The notes under the pieces are model-generated. The model saw only the letters and a program-made list of their open reading frames with translations. It was not told the DNA's origin and searched no databases. This document shows, piece after piece, positions 16,006 to 23,900 of a DNA stretch of 36,131 nt. The position numbers were made by a program, and so were the translations under genes. Numbering within the stretch: position 1 is the stretch's first letter; every line of letters begins with the position of its first letter. This DNA is from Pseudomonas sp. LS-2. GTDB taxonomy: Bacteria > Pseudomonadota > Gammaproteobacteria > Pseudomonadales > Pseudomonadaceae. Location: the NCBI RefSeq assembly GCF_003605735.1, contig NZ_QXTJ01000031.1, positions 70,583-106,713 of the forward strand, written 5' to 3'.

Positions 16006-16197
16006 ATGGCCACTGCCATTCTTCATTCACTTAAACAAGGCGCTTATACCGCCATTGCGTTGTATGTCGTTTTCATTGCAGTGGTCACCGTTGCCAGCAT
16101 GCATCCACAACTGACCGCACCGGATTCGGTGGCCGCTCAGTCCTCACTCGTTCAGCTTGACCGTGCCGCTGTCGACACGAAGGTGCGTGCGTCGTGA
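16006..16197 (+). CDS. Small single-pass membrane protein (63 aa)
   Basis: The 63-residue product has one clear hydrophobic helix (about 13-31, AYTAIALYVVFIAVVTVAS) and a short polar C-terminal tail. GGAG at 15994-15997 is 8 nt upstream of the ATG at 16006. Function is unknown. Its stop codon overlaps the GTG start of the next small gene by 4 nt, so the two are almost certainly translated together. It could be either an uncleaved anchor or a signal peptide cut after VASM/ASMHP-like sequence, though no good cleavage site is seen. Confidence 0.65.
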   Translation: MATAILHSLKQGAYTAIALYVVFIAVVTVASMHPQLTAPDSVAAQSSLVQLDRAAVDTKVRAS

Positions 16198-16424
16198 GAG
16201 GGGTGAATTTCTGGGTGATCGTATTTTTTGCCCTGATCAACAACGGTTGCTCGTTGCTCGGCCATGGTGAAGGTTCGGTGGGTGGCGTCGCGCGAAGCAT
16301 GGAGTTCAAGACCGAAGTCGCCGAGGCCATCGAATTGCAGAGGGCGCAGAAGCTCAATGCCGGTAACCCGCCACCCAGGCATGGCGAGCTGTTTTCTGAC
16401 ATCTTCCAGTGGACGGTGGTGTGA
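16194..16424 (+). CDS. Small lipoprotein-like protein (76 aa), coupled to preceding gene
   Basis: Translation from the GTG at 16194, which overlaps the preceding TGA (GTGA), gives 76 residues. The N-terminus has a hydrophobic core (about 5-14, NFWVIVFFALI) followed by NNGCS, which could serve as a poor lipobox with the cysteine at residue 19. The mature part is polar and ends with FSDIFQWTVV. I do not recognise a family. The absence of an ATG and the exact stop-start overlap suggest translational coupling to the 63-residue membrane protein, so the two probably work together at the inner membrane. A REPIN follows 20 bases later. Confidence 0.55.
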   Translation: MRGVNFWVIVFFALINNGCSLLGHGEGSVGGVARSMEFKTEVAEAIELQRAQKLNAGNPPPRHGELFSDIFQWTVV

Positions 16425-16444
16425 CTCGCCGCGCATTTACCCTT

Positions 16445-16532
16445 GTAGGAGCGCGCTTGCCCGCGATGACGTGATGCCAGACGACGCAGGTGTTTGCAGA
16501 CACACCGCCATCGCGGGCAAGCGCGCTCCTAC
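16445..16532. repeat. REPIN: inverted REP pair (GTAGGAGCGCGCTTGCCCGC class)
   Basis: Arms 16445-16467 and 16510-16532 are perfect 23-nt reverse complements with a 42-base spacer. It is essentially the same element as at 9027-9113 and lies between two convergent transcripts. Confidence 0.93.
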
Positions 16533-16549
16533 GCCTTCGGCAGACGCCG

Positions 16550-17152
16550 TCAGCGCTTGGCCGTGGCGTCGGTGAAAAGCTTCGACTCCAGAAACCTTTT
16601 CAGCCACCCTTGCAAACGCGGATAAGGGCTCTGCCAGAACCAGTCCGGGTCGACGAAGCAGAACTGGCGCACGAATGGCGCCAGGGCGATGTCGGCCAGG
16701 GTCAGGTGGTCGTTGATCAGACACTCACGATCACTCAATAACCTTTCCAGCTTGCTCAGAAACACCTCTCCACGCGCGCGATATTCCTCCTGCGTGAACT
16801 CGGGATAGCGCACGGCATATTTGTAGCGATCCAGATCGGTCTTGAAGGTGCTGTCGTTTTCAGCGATCAGCGCGGCGATCTGCTGCTGCGCGGCGTTATC
16901 GGAGGCCATGGACCAGTCGTCCGGGTCGTTCCGGGCCAGGGCCCATCGCATGATGTCGAGGCTCTGCTCCAGCACTTCACCATCGAGCACCAGAACCGGC
17001 ACCGTCCCTTTCGGGGAGTGTTTGAGCATTTCTGCCGGCTTGGCCTTGAGACTCACTTCGACCAACTCGACCTCTGCGCCGGCGTAGGCCACGGCCATGC
17101 GCGCTCGCATGGCGTAGGGGCAGCGGCGAAACGAATAGAGCAGGGCGACCAT
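16550..17152 (-). CDS. Glutathione S-transferase family protein
   Basis: The 200-residue protein has a thioredoxin-fold N-terminal domain (about 1-75) with the redox-type motif RRCPYAMRAR (C11) and the cis-proline/GSH-contact segment GTVPVL followed by LEQSLDIMRW. A helical GST C-terminal domain holds the usual HLTLADIALAPFVRQF. The CPYA motif suggests thiol-transferase (glutaredoxin-2-like) rather than conjugating activity. Its ATG at 17152 overlaps the sbcC stop (TGATG) and has GGAGG 7 nt upstream within sbcC, so it is the third gene of the sbcD-sbcC operon; the GTG at 17155 is too close to that site. A direct link to DNA-end processing is not evident. Confidence 0.85.
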   Translation of the reverse strand: MVALLYSFRRCPYAMRARMAVAYAGAEVELVEVSLKAKPAEMLKHSPKGTVPVLVLDGEVLEQSLDIMRWALARNDPDDWSMASDNAAQQQIAALIAENDSTFKTDLDRYKYAVRYPEFTQEEYRARGEVFLSKLERLLSDRECLINDHLTLADIALAPFVRQFCFVDPDWFWQSPYPRLQGWLKRFLESKLFTDATAKR

Positions 17153-20100
17153 CACGTCACCTCCAGGGTGCTCAGGCCATTGCCCTGACGCCGCACCTGG
17201 ATCTGCACAGGAATGCGCTCGTGCATTTCCTGTACGTGGGAAATGACCCCGACCTTGCGTCCTTGCGCCTGCAAACCGTCCAGCGCATCCATCGCCAATT
17301 GCAGCGATTCCGGATCCAGGCTGCCGAACCCTTCGTCGATGAACAGCGACTCGATCTTCAGTGTGCTCGACGCCATGGACGCCAGCCCCAGCGCCAGGGC
17401 CAGCGACACCAGGAAGGTTTCGCCGCCGGACAGCGAGTGCACCGAACGCAGTTCGTCGCCCATTTCAGTGTCCATCACCAGCAGTCCAAGCATGCTGCCG
17501 CCGCGCTTGAGGCGATAACGGCGCACCAGTTGCTTGAGCTGCGCGTTGGCGTGATGCACCAGCAGATCGAGGTTATAGGCCTGGGCGATCTTGCGGAACT
17601 TGTCGCCCTCGGCTGAACCGATCAGTCCGGCCAGTCGCGCCCAACGCAGGTATTGGCCATTGGCGACCTCGATGCGCTGCTGCAACTCGCTGTTGGCCGT
17701 GCGACGGCGTTCGTCCTCGCTGATCTGCGCACGCAGATCAGCGCACAGTTGATCGTGGCCGGCACAGGCGTCCTGCGCTTCGGACAGCGCCGACGCCAGT
17801 TGTTCGGCATCGCTGAAATCGTTGTGCTGCGCCTGATGCTGTTGCAGCTGAGTCTCGCGTTCCTGCACCAGCACTTTGGCCTGCTCCAGCGCTTTTTCGC
17901 TGAGCTGCAAGCGCTGACGCAACTGACTGACGCTGTCGTCGCTCAGGTCCAGCAATGCGTCGAGCGCGGCATCGTCGAGCTCGCTGTGGCTGCTGCGCCA
18001 TTCGTGAATCTGCCGATCAAGGTCAGCCAGTTCCTGCTCCAGCCCTTGCAGGCGCTGGCGTTCACCGTCCAGCTCAGTGCTGAGTCTGATCAGTTCACTG
18101 CGCGCCTGCTGCAACGCCTCGCCGGTCGATGACTGCACCTGACGCGCTTGCTCCACGGCCTGTTCCAAGTGTCGCTGCCAGACCTCGGCGCTGGTGTGTT
18201 CGCCGAGAATTTCCTGCAGCCGTTGGCGGACGACCGCCTGCTGTCGCTGACAGGTTTCCAGGCGTTGCTGCAACTGCTGATGCTGCTGCTGACGACCTTG
18301 TTGAGCGATGTGCTCGCGCTCGATTTTCTGCGCCCGCTCGCTGTGTTCCTGCTGCTCGTCTTTGAGTTGATCGAGCTGTTCGACACGTCGAGCGATGTCG
18401 TTGTCCAGCTGCATGAAGCTTTCAGTGGCCGACTCGCGCCACAGCGCCAGGCTCTCGGCCGGGAGAAGGGGTTCGAATTCCTGTAGAGCGCTTTCGAAGG
18501 CCTGATTGTCCAGCGAGATATTGCGCTGTTGATCGTCCAGCAACTTCATCGCCTGCTGGCTGGCCTCTCGCGCAGCCTGCACCTGTTGTTGCAGGGACTC
18601 GGCGTCACGCTGCACCTTGAGCAGACGCGTCTGGCGTTGCTCGGCGCCGAGAATGTCCTGGGCCAATTGATGCAGGCGCTCACTGAGCCAGTCGCTGCGC
18701 AGGTGCTCGGCCTGCTCAAGCAGGCGCGGGTGCAGCGGATGGGCTTCCAGTTCCGGTGCCAGCTTTTGCAGTTGCTCGCCCAGTTGATCGAGTTGTGGTT
18801 TCGACTGTTTGAGCTGGTTGTTCAGTTCGGCCACTTCGGCCCGCAGTTCGGCGAGTTTTTCGCTGAGCTGACCGACCTTCAGGCGCGCCGCCGTTTCTTC
18901 GCTGTCGTCGTGCCCGGAAAGGGCTTCCAGCAACGCCGCGGACTGGTGATAGGGATGGTCTTCGCTACCGCACACCGGGCACGGTTGGTGATCCACCAAT
19001 TGCTCACGCAGTTGCTCCACGCTGGCGCTGCGGGCCAGACGCTGGCGTTGCAGCAGCTCGACCGTGACCTTCAGCGCCTGGTCGGCGGCTTCATGCTCGC
19101 CCTTGAGCATCAGGCCCTGGGCGATGCTCTGTGCGCGACGTTCAGTGGCTTGTTGCTGTTGGGTTTGCACCTCATGCAGGCGCCCGGCGAGGTCCTGATG
19201 ACGTTGCCACAGGCGCTCAAGCGAATCGCTCGCACTGTGTTGCTGGCGATTTTCCTGGAGTAACTGACCCAGTCGTTCGATTTCCTGACTGACCGCATCG
19301 GCCTTGACCTCGGCGTCGTCATACAGCGCCTGCAAGGCGATGCGCCGTTCGCTGAGTGCCTGTTCGGCATCGGTGGAGCGCTGTTCCAGTGCCGGCAGCT
19401 CTTCCCGGCCTTTGTTGAGTCGCGAACTGAGCAAGACGATCTGCTGCAGGCGAGGGCGATAGGCGTTCCACGACTGACTGAGCGAATCCAGCGCAGCGCT
19501 GTTCTGTAATTGCTCGGCAATCGACTGCAAGCGCGATTCGACCTGACGCTGCTGCTCGCCCAATTGATTGAGCGCGGTCTGGCCTTCACTGCTCGAGTGT
19601 TCGGCAACCCGGGCCTGCTCGCTGATCTGCTGCAGTTCCTGATTCAGGTGATTGAGCTGGATCTGTTGCTCGAACGCTTCGCGCAGGGTCGGCGCCGCTT
19701 GCTGTTGTTGCGCCTGCGCCTGCTCCAGAGCGCCTTGCGCCGAGCTGAGCTGGGCTTGCAGTTCCGTCAGGCGGGTTTGAAGCCCGTTTTGCTGTTGCGC
19801 GTGGGCGCCAATGGTCGCCGCCAACGGACTCAACTGACTGTCCAGTTTCTTGCGCTGGCCGAACAGGTGCCGCTGTGGTGCCAGGCGTTCGAGTTGGCCC
19901 GATTGTTGGCGCTCACTGCTTTGACTGTCCCAGGTCTGTTGCGCACTGGCGAGTTGTTCGCTAGCCGCCAGATGGCTGTCGCGCAGGCGGTTCAATTCGC
20001 TCAACCACTGTTGCTTGAGTTCCAGTTGACGTAATTGGGCCTGGGCCAGTTTCAGGTGTTGCTGCGCATCGCCGAAGCGGTGTTCCAGCTCGGTGCGCTG

Positions 20101-20793
20101 TTGCGGTTCCAGCGGCGTCAGGTTGCCGGCCTGGGCACTGAGGGTTTTGAGCGCCTCTTCGGCTTCCTTGCTCTTGCTGTAGGCGCGACGACCGAGCTGG
20201 CTGTAAATCGCCGTGTCGGTGAGCTTTTCAAGCAGCTCGCTGCGCTCTTTGTCGTCGGCCTTGAGGAAGGCGCTGAACTCGCTCTGCGCCAGCATCACGG
20301 CACGGGTGAACTGCTCGAAATTGAGACCCAGCCGCGCTTCGAGCAGGGTCTTGTATTCGCTCTTGCTCTGGTTGCTGAGGATCTGGTCGCTGTCCAGATC
20401 GGTCAGGGTCTGGCGGCTGGCCTGGAGTTTTTTCGTCGCATTGTCGCGGGCGCGGTTGGTCTCCCAGCGGGCGCGGTAGCGACGTTTGTCGATGCCGACG
20501 AAGTCCACTTCCGCATAGCCGCTGCCAGTGCCGCGACGCAGCAGGTTGCGCGGATCGGCGGTGCTGATGTCGCCGTCGATTTCCGGGACCTTCGACTGGC
20601 CGACGTTGTTCAGCCTGGGGATGGCCCCGAACAGCGCCAGGCACAGGGCATCGAGCAGTGTGCTTTTACCGGCGCCGGTCGGTCCCGTGATTGCGAACAG
20701 ACCTGCACTGGCCAGCGGCTCGGCGGTGAAATCCAGTTCGAAGGGACCTGCCAGAGAGGCGAGGTTCTTCAGGCGAATGGCGAGAATTTTCAT
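17152..20793 (-). CDS. sbcC: Exonuclease SbcCD subunit C (SMC-like ATPase)
   Basis: The 1213-residue protein has the full Rad50/SbcC plan. Walker A is GPTGAGKS at 37-44. Two long Gln/Glu/Leu-rich coiled coils flank the zinc hook CPVC at 605-608, and the ABC signature LSGGE lies at 1121-1125. Walker B is SLFIDE, with D1153 and E1154. With SbcD it forms the nuclease that cleaves hairpins and processes blocked double-strand ends in an ATP-dependent way. The ATG at 20793 starts with MKILAIRLKNLASLAG, the expected N-terminus, and overlaps the sbcD stop by 4 nt (ATGA); the frame extends further upstream only as a shadow of sbcD. The length is somewhat above that of the E. coli protein (about 1050), with the excess in the coiled coils. 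The relevance to the many REPIN palindromes in this genome is worth noting. Confidence 0.97.
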   Translation of the reverse strand: MKILAIRLKNLASLAGPFELDFTAEPLASAGLFAITGPTGAGKSTLLDALCLALFGAIPRLNNVGQSKVPEIDGDISTADPRNLLRRGTGSGYAEVDFVGIDKRRYRARWETNRARDNATKKLQASRQTLTDLDSDQILSNQSKSEYKTLLEARLGLNFEQFTRAVMLAQSEFSAFLKADDKERSELLEKLTDTAIYSQLGRRAYSKSKEAEEALKTLSAQAGNLTPLEPQQRTELEHRFGDAQQHLKLAQAQLRQLELKQQWLSELNRLRDSHLAASEQLASAQQTWDSQSSERQQSGQLERLAPQRHLFGQRKKLDSQLSPLAATIGAHAQQQNGLQTRLTELQAQLSSAQGALEQAQAQQQQAAPTLREAFEQQIQLNHLNQELQQISEQARVAEHSSSEGQTALNQLGEQQRQVESRLQSIAEQLQNSAALDSLSQSWNAYRPRLQQIVLLSSRLNKGREELPALEQRSTDAEQALSERRIALQALYDDAEVKADAVSQEIERLGQLLQENRQQHSASDSLERLWQRHQDLAGRLHEVQTQQQQATERRAQSIAQGLMLKGEHEAADQALKVTVELLQRQRLARSASVEQLREQLVDHQPCPVCGSEDHPYHQSAALLEALSGHDDSEETAARLKVGQLSEKLAELRAEVAELNNQLKQSKPQLDQLGEQLQKLAPELEAHPLHPRLLEQAEHLRSDWLSERLHQLAQDILGAEQRQTRLLKVQRDAESLQQQVQAAREASQQAMKLLDDQQRNISLDNQAFESALQEFEPLLPAESLALWRESATESFMQLDNDIARRVEQLDQLKDEQQEHSERAQKIEREHIAQQGRQQQHQQLQQRLETCQRQQAVVRQRLQEILGEHTSAEVWQRHLEQAVEQARQVQSSTGEALQQARSELIRLSTELDGERQRLQGLEQELADLDRQIHEWRSSHSELDDAALDALLDLSDDSVSQLRQRLQLSEKALEQAKVLVQERETQLQQHQAQHNDFSDAEQLASALSEAQDACAGHDQLCADLRAQISEDERRRTANSELQQRIEVANGQYLRWARLAGLIGSAEGDKFRKIAQAYNLDLLVHHANAQLKQLVRRYRLKRGGSMLGLLVMDTEMGDELRSVHSLSGGETFLVSLALALGLASMASSTLKIESLFIDEGFGSLDPESLQLAMDALDGLQAQGRKVGVISHVQEMHERIPVQIQVRRQGNGLSTLEVT

Positions 20794-22031
20794 GGCTGTT
20801 CGCTTTCCAGTTGCACGTCTTGAAGCAGAGTGGCGAAGTCTTGCAGCGTCTGTTCGTCCACCTCGCTGCCGTAGGTGTCGAGCCATGCGCGGCTGAACAA
20901 ATCCTGCGGGCTGAGTTGATCCAGCTCGATCAGGTCCTGCTCGTCACCGTCATCGCGGCTGCCTTGGCCGGCGTATTCCGCCGCGATGCGCACCAGGCGC
21001 ACGGCTTTGTTTTCCAACGCCGATTCGATCTGGTTGCGCAGGTCCGGTTGCGGTTCGTCCAGACGGACCCGCACTTCCAGCCAAGGCTGGCGGTCGATGT
21101 CGGCCAGCAGGTCGATGTCCGGCAGGTCCTTGAGTTGCAGCAGCAACTCGGCCAGCGGTGCCGGGCCGATGCGCTGTAAGTTGACCGCGCGGGGGATCAA
21201 CAGGGGTTTGACGCTGGCGAGTTTTCCGCCCTCGCAGTCGATTTCAAGGATCTGATGCTGGTAGCCGATTTCCGAGAACGACAGGGGAATCGGCGAGCCG
21301 CTGTAGCGAATGCGGTCTTCGCCGTTGACCTTCTGCGGTTTGTGCAGATGGCCGAGCGCGACGTAGGTGATGGTCTCACCGAACAGGCTGGCGGGCAGGG
21401 CTTCGGCGTTGCCGATGATCAGGCTGCGCTCGGAGTCTTCCGACACAGAGCCACCGGCCATGTGCGCGTGGCTGATGGCGATCAGCGCCTGGCCCTTCTT
21501 GCGCTTCTGGTTGGCGGCGGCAATCAGCATCTCGTGGACCTGACCGATGCCGCGCAAATAGTTGTCGCCCAGCGTCGGGCCGGTGACTTCGGCGGGGCGC
21601 AGGAACGGCAGCGCCAGGCACCAGCCCAGCACCTTGCCCTTGGCGTTGGTCAAAGGCAGCAACAATCGGTCGACGTCGAGCACGCCGTCGTCGAGCCACA
21701 ACACCCGGCCCAGCGCATGGGTGCGCAGACGGCGCATCAGCGGCGCGGGCAGTTCGATGCGCGAACCGGAGTCGTGGTTGCCGGCGATCATCACGATGGT
21801 CAGTTGCGGATTCTGTTCATGGGCGCTGACGATGAAGTCGTACAGACGCTCCTGGGCTTTGACCGGTGGATTGACCGTGTCGAAGATGTCGCCGGCGATC
21901 AGCAGCACATCAGGCGTGCGCTCGGCCAGACGGGCCAGCAGCCAGGTCAGAAAGCTGGCGTGTTCGAAATCTCGTTCCTGGCCATGGAGATTTTGGCCCA
22001 GGTGCCAGTCGGAGGTGTGGAACAGACGCAT
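20790..22031 (-). CDS. sbcD: Exonuclease SbcCD subunit D (Mre11-like nuclease)
   Basis: The 413-residue protein is a metallophosphoesterase with all metal-binding motifs of SbcD: D8 and H10 in TSDWH, GDIFD, GNHD, SHAHM and GHLHKPQ. It provides the nuclease active site of the SbcCD complex, with Mn2+ as the usual cofactor. After the phosphoesterase domain there is a C-terminal capping domain and an acidic segment near residue 360, probably contacting SbcC. The ATG at 22031 is supported by AAGG 7 nt upstream. It is the first gene of the minus-strand operon sbcD-sbcC-GST. The 186-base gap before it contains decayed repeats and presumably the promoter, which I could not locate. Confidence 0.96.
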   Translation of the reverse strand: MRLFHTSDWHLGQNLHGQERDFEHASFLTWLLARLAERTPDVLLIAGDIFDTVNPPVKAQERLYDFIVSAHEQNPQLTIVMIAGNHDSGSRIELPAPLMRRLRTHALGRVLWLDDGVLDVDRLLLPLTNAKGKVLGWCLALPFLRPAEVTGPTLGDNYLRGIGQVHEMLIAAANQKRKKGQALIAISHAHMAGGSVSEDSERSLIIGNAEALPASLFGETITYVALGHLHKPQKVNGEDRIRYSGSPIPLSFSEIGYQHQILEIDCEGGKLASVKPLLIPRAVNLQRIGPAPLAELLLQLKDLPDIDLLADIDRQPWLEVRVRLDEPQPDLRNQIESALENKAVRLVRIAAEYAGQGSRDDGDEQDLIELDQLSPQDLFSRAWLDTYGSEVDEQTLQDFATLLQDVQLESEQP

Positions 22032-22083
22032 TGGAGTACCTTGTGTTGAATGGTTTCATGGCCGCAAGCCAACCCCGATGGTC

Positions 22084-22187
22084 GCTCCTCACGCTGAGCG
22101 TGGGAAGGCCGGGTCGGCCCCTCTGCGGCCAATGCGACGCGCAGCGTCACGGGTTGTGTTCCCACTTACAGCGCGAGGAACGATCAA
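22084..22187. repeat. Decayed GTGGGAACGATCA-type repeats
   Basis: Two degenerate units, about 22084-22109 and 22157-22187, still show TCACGCTGAGCGTGGGAA and GTTCCC...GAGGAACGATCA. They are related to the better copies at 11930-12046 but carry substitutions inside the palindromes. They lie between batD and sbcD. Confidence 0.6.
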
Positions 22188-22217
22188 TGCGCGACGTGGC
22201 GCATCGATACAGAGAAA

Positions 22218-23900
22218 TCATTTCGGATACAGCGGCGGCAAACTTTCCGCGCCATTCGGGTCGATCGGTTTTTCCACGGCCGGCAATGCCTTGACCGCCT
22301 TCCATAAGTCCTCGCCCAGCCACAGTTTGCCGGTCTCGCTGTACAGCGCGCCGTTCAGGCCGTCGAGCGCATCGGACAGCGGCACGAAGCGTGCAGCCAT
22401 GTCGGCCAGGGTTTCGGGCTGCTGACGGGCCCAGGCGTCCAGTGCCTGACGGGTCGCCAGCGGATCGTTGGCAAGGCTTGCGCGTTTCAGGTCGTCGAGC
22501 ACCGTTCGAGGGCTCGGTCCGGCCTGGGCAACGCGTGTCAACGCCGGTTGCCAGCGCCCCCGCCACCACAGGCCGAAGCCCGCCAGTGTGGTGAAACTCA
22601 ACAGCACCGTGCTCAGTTGCCACGGCCATACCGGTGGGCCGATGACGGTGACGCCACTGTTGTCGCTGACCGGCATGTCCACCGCCAGCGCCGGGTTGGT
22701 GCTCACTTGCAGGGTGTGCGCGGGCAGCGAGCTGTGTTCCAGATGATCTTCCAGAGTGTTCCACCAGACCACGTCCACTGCCGGAATATCGATGGCGCCG
22801 GGCCGGTTGGGCACCAGCGCTTCGCGTTCTTCGCGGCTGCCGAGCAACCCTCGCTCACTGGCCTGATTGCTCAGTTGCGGTTGATCCGGATAGCGACGCA
22901 GGGCGCTGACGTCGGTCGCCGGCAGCGGGGGCAATTGCGCGCTGGACAGGCCTTCGGCCTTGATCACCAGCGTGCGGGTCAGCGAGTCGCCGATCTGGGT
23001 GTGCGCCGGGTCCGGGCTCCAGTTTTCGCTCAAAGTGATGCTGCGCGCCGGCAACCACGGGGTATTGGCCGGGTAGTGTTCCGGTTGCGGCTTGACCTTC
23101 AGCGGCAGCGGATCGGACATCACCCGCATCAACTTGCCAGGCTGGGGACTGGTGGCCACCGCAGGCTGGCTGGTCGCTGCGGCCTGGGTCTGCGGGATGT
23201 CCTGAACCATCGTCGCGCTGAACTCCTGCGCCGGGATGGTCATGTCGCCGCTGTGCTGGGGATACAGCGCGTAGCGCATTTCGATCACGCCGTGGCGGAT
23301 GCCGTTGATCTGCTTTTCATAGGTGCGGGTGTCGCCGAGCTTTTCAATGCGCGTATCGGGCACCTGCAACGGCGTCAGGTTGCTGTCGTCGAACAGCGAC
23401 ACCGAGTGATAGATGCGCACGGTCAGCACCGCCTGGGCCTGCACGTAAACCGAGTCCTGATCCAGGCTGGCTTCCATGAACACCGGGGCCAGTTTCTGCT
23501 CCTGCGACGGTGACGACGACTCGACCTCCACCACCTGCAAGGCGATGGGTTGACTGACCAGTTCGCCGAGCTTCAGCGCCGGAATGTCGATCGAACCGCT
23601 GTGCTTGGGCATCAGGGTGATCAGCCAGCGGGTGGTCGCGTGCACGTTGCCCTCAAGCGTGGTCAGGCTATTGAGCTGGCGCGTGTCGCGCACTTCGAAA
23701 TCCGCTTCCAGCGCGGTCATGTCAGGCTTGCCGAACAGGGTGGCGTCATCGGATTCCAGTGTCAGTTCGACGGTCTCGCCGGTGTTCACCCGCGTGCGGT
23801 CGACGCTGGCCTGCAAGGATGCAGCAGGCGCGTCGGCCTGCGCCACCAGGGCGAACAGGCACAGCATCCAGGCGATTACCACAGTGTGCACACGACTCAT
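22218..23900 (-). CDS. batD: BatD-like protein (oxygen tolerance family)
   Basis: The 560-residue protein has a signal peptide (core about 7-21), a long periplasmic beta-rich region of the BatD type, and one transmembrane helix near 426-446 followed by a cytoplasmic helical tail of about 110 residues. Typical BatD segments such as VNTGETVELTLE and SGSIDIPALKLG are present. BatD proteins accompany BatA and BatB in the Bacteroides/Leptospira aerotolerance operons and are thought to help hold the VWA proteins in an envelope complex; the biochemical role is not established. The start overlaps the batB stop by 4 nt (ATGA). It is the last gene of the moxR operon. Confidence 0.85.
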   Translation of the reverse strand: MSRVHTVVIAWMLCLFALVAQADAPAASLQASVDRTRVNTGETVELTLESDDATLFGKPDMTALEADFEVRDTRQLNSLTTLEGNVHATTRWLITLMPKHSGSIDIPALKLGELVSQPIALQVVEVESSSPSQEQKLAPVFMEASLDQDSVYVQAQAVLTVRIYHSVSLFDDSNLTPLQVPDTRIEKLGDTRTYEKQINGIRHGVIEMRYALYPQHSGDMTIPAQEFSATMVQDIPQTQAAATSQPAVATSPQPGKLMRVMSDPLPLKVKPQPEHYPANTPWLPARSITLSENWSPDPAHTQIGDSLTRTLVIKAEGLSSAQLPPLPATDVSALRRYPDQPQLSNQASERGLLGSREEREALVPNRPGAIDIPAVDVVWWNTLEDHLEHSSLPAHTLQVSTNPALAVDMPVSDNSGVTVIGPPVWPWQLSTVLLSFTTLAGFGLWWRGRWQPALTRVAQAGPSPRTVLDDLKRASLANDPLATRQALDAWARQQPETLADMAARFVPLSDALDGLNGALYSETGKLWLGEDLWKAVKALPAVEKPIDPNGAESLPPLYPK

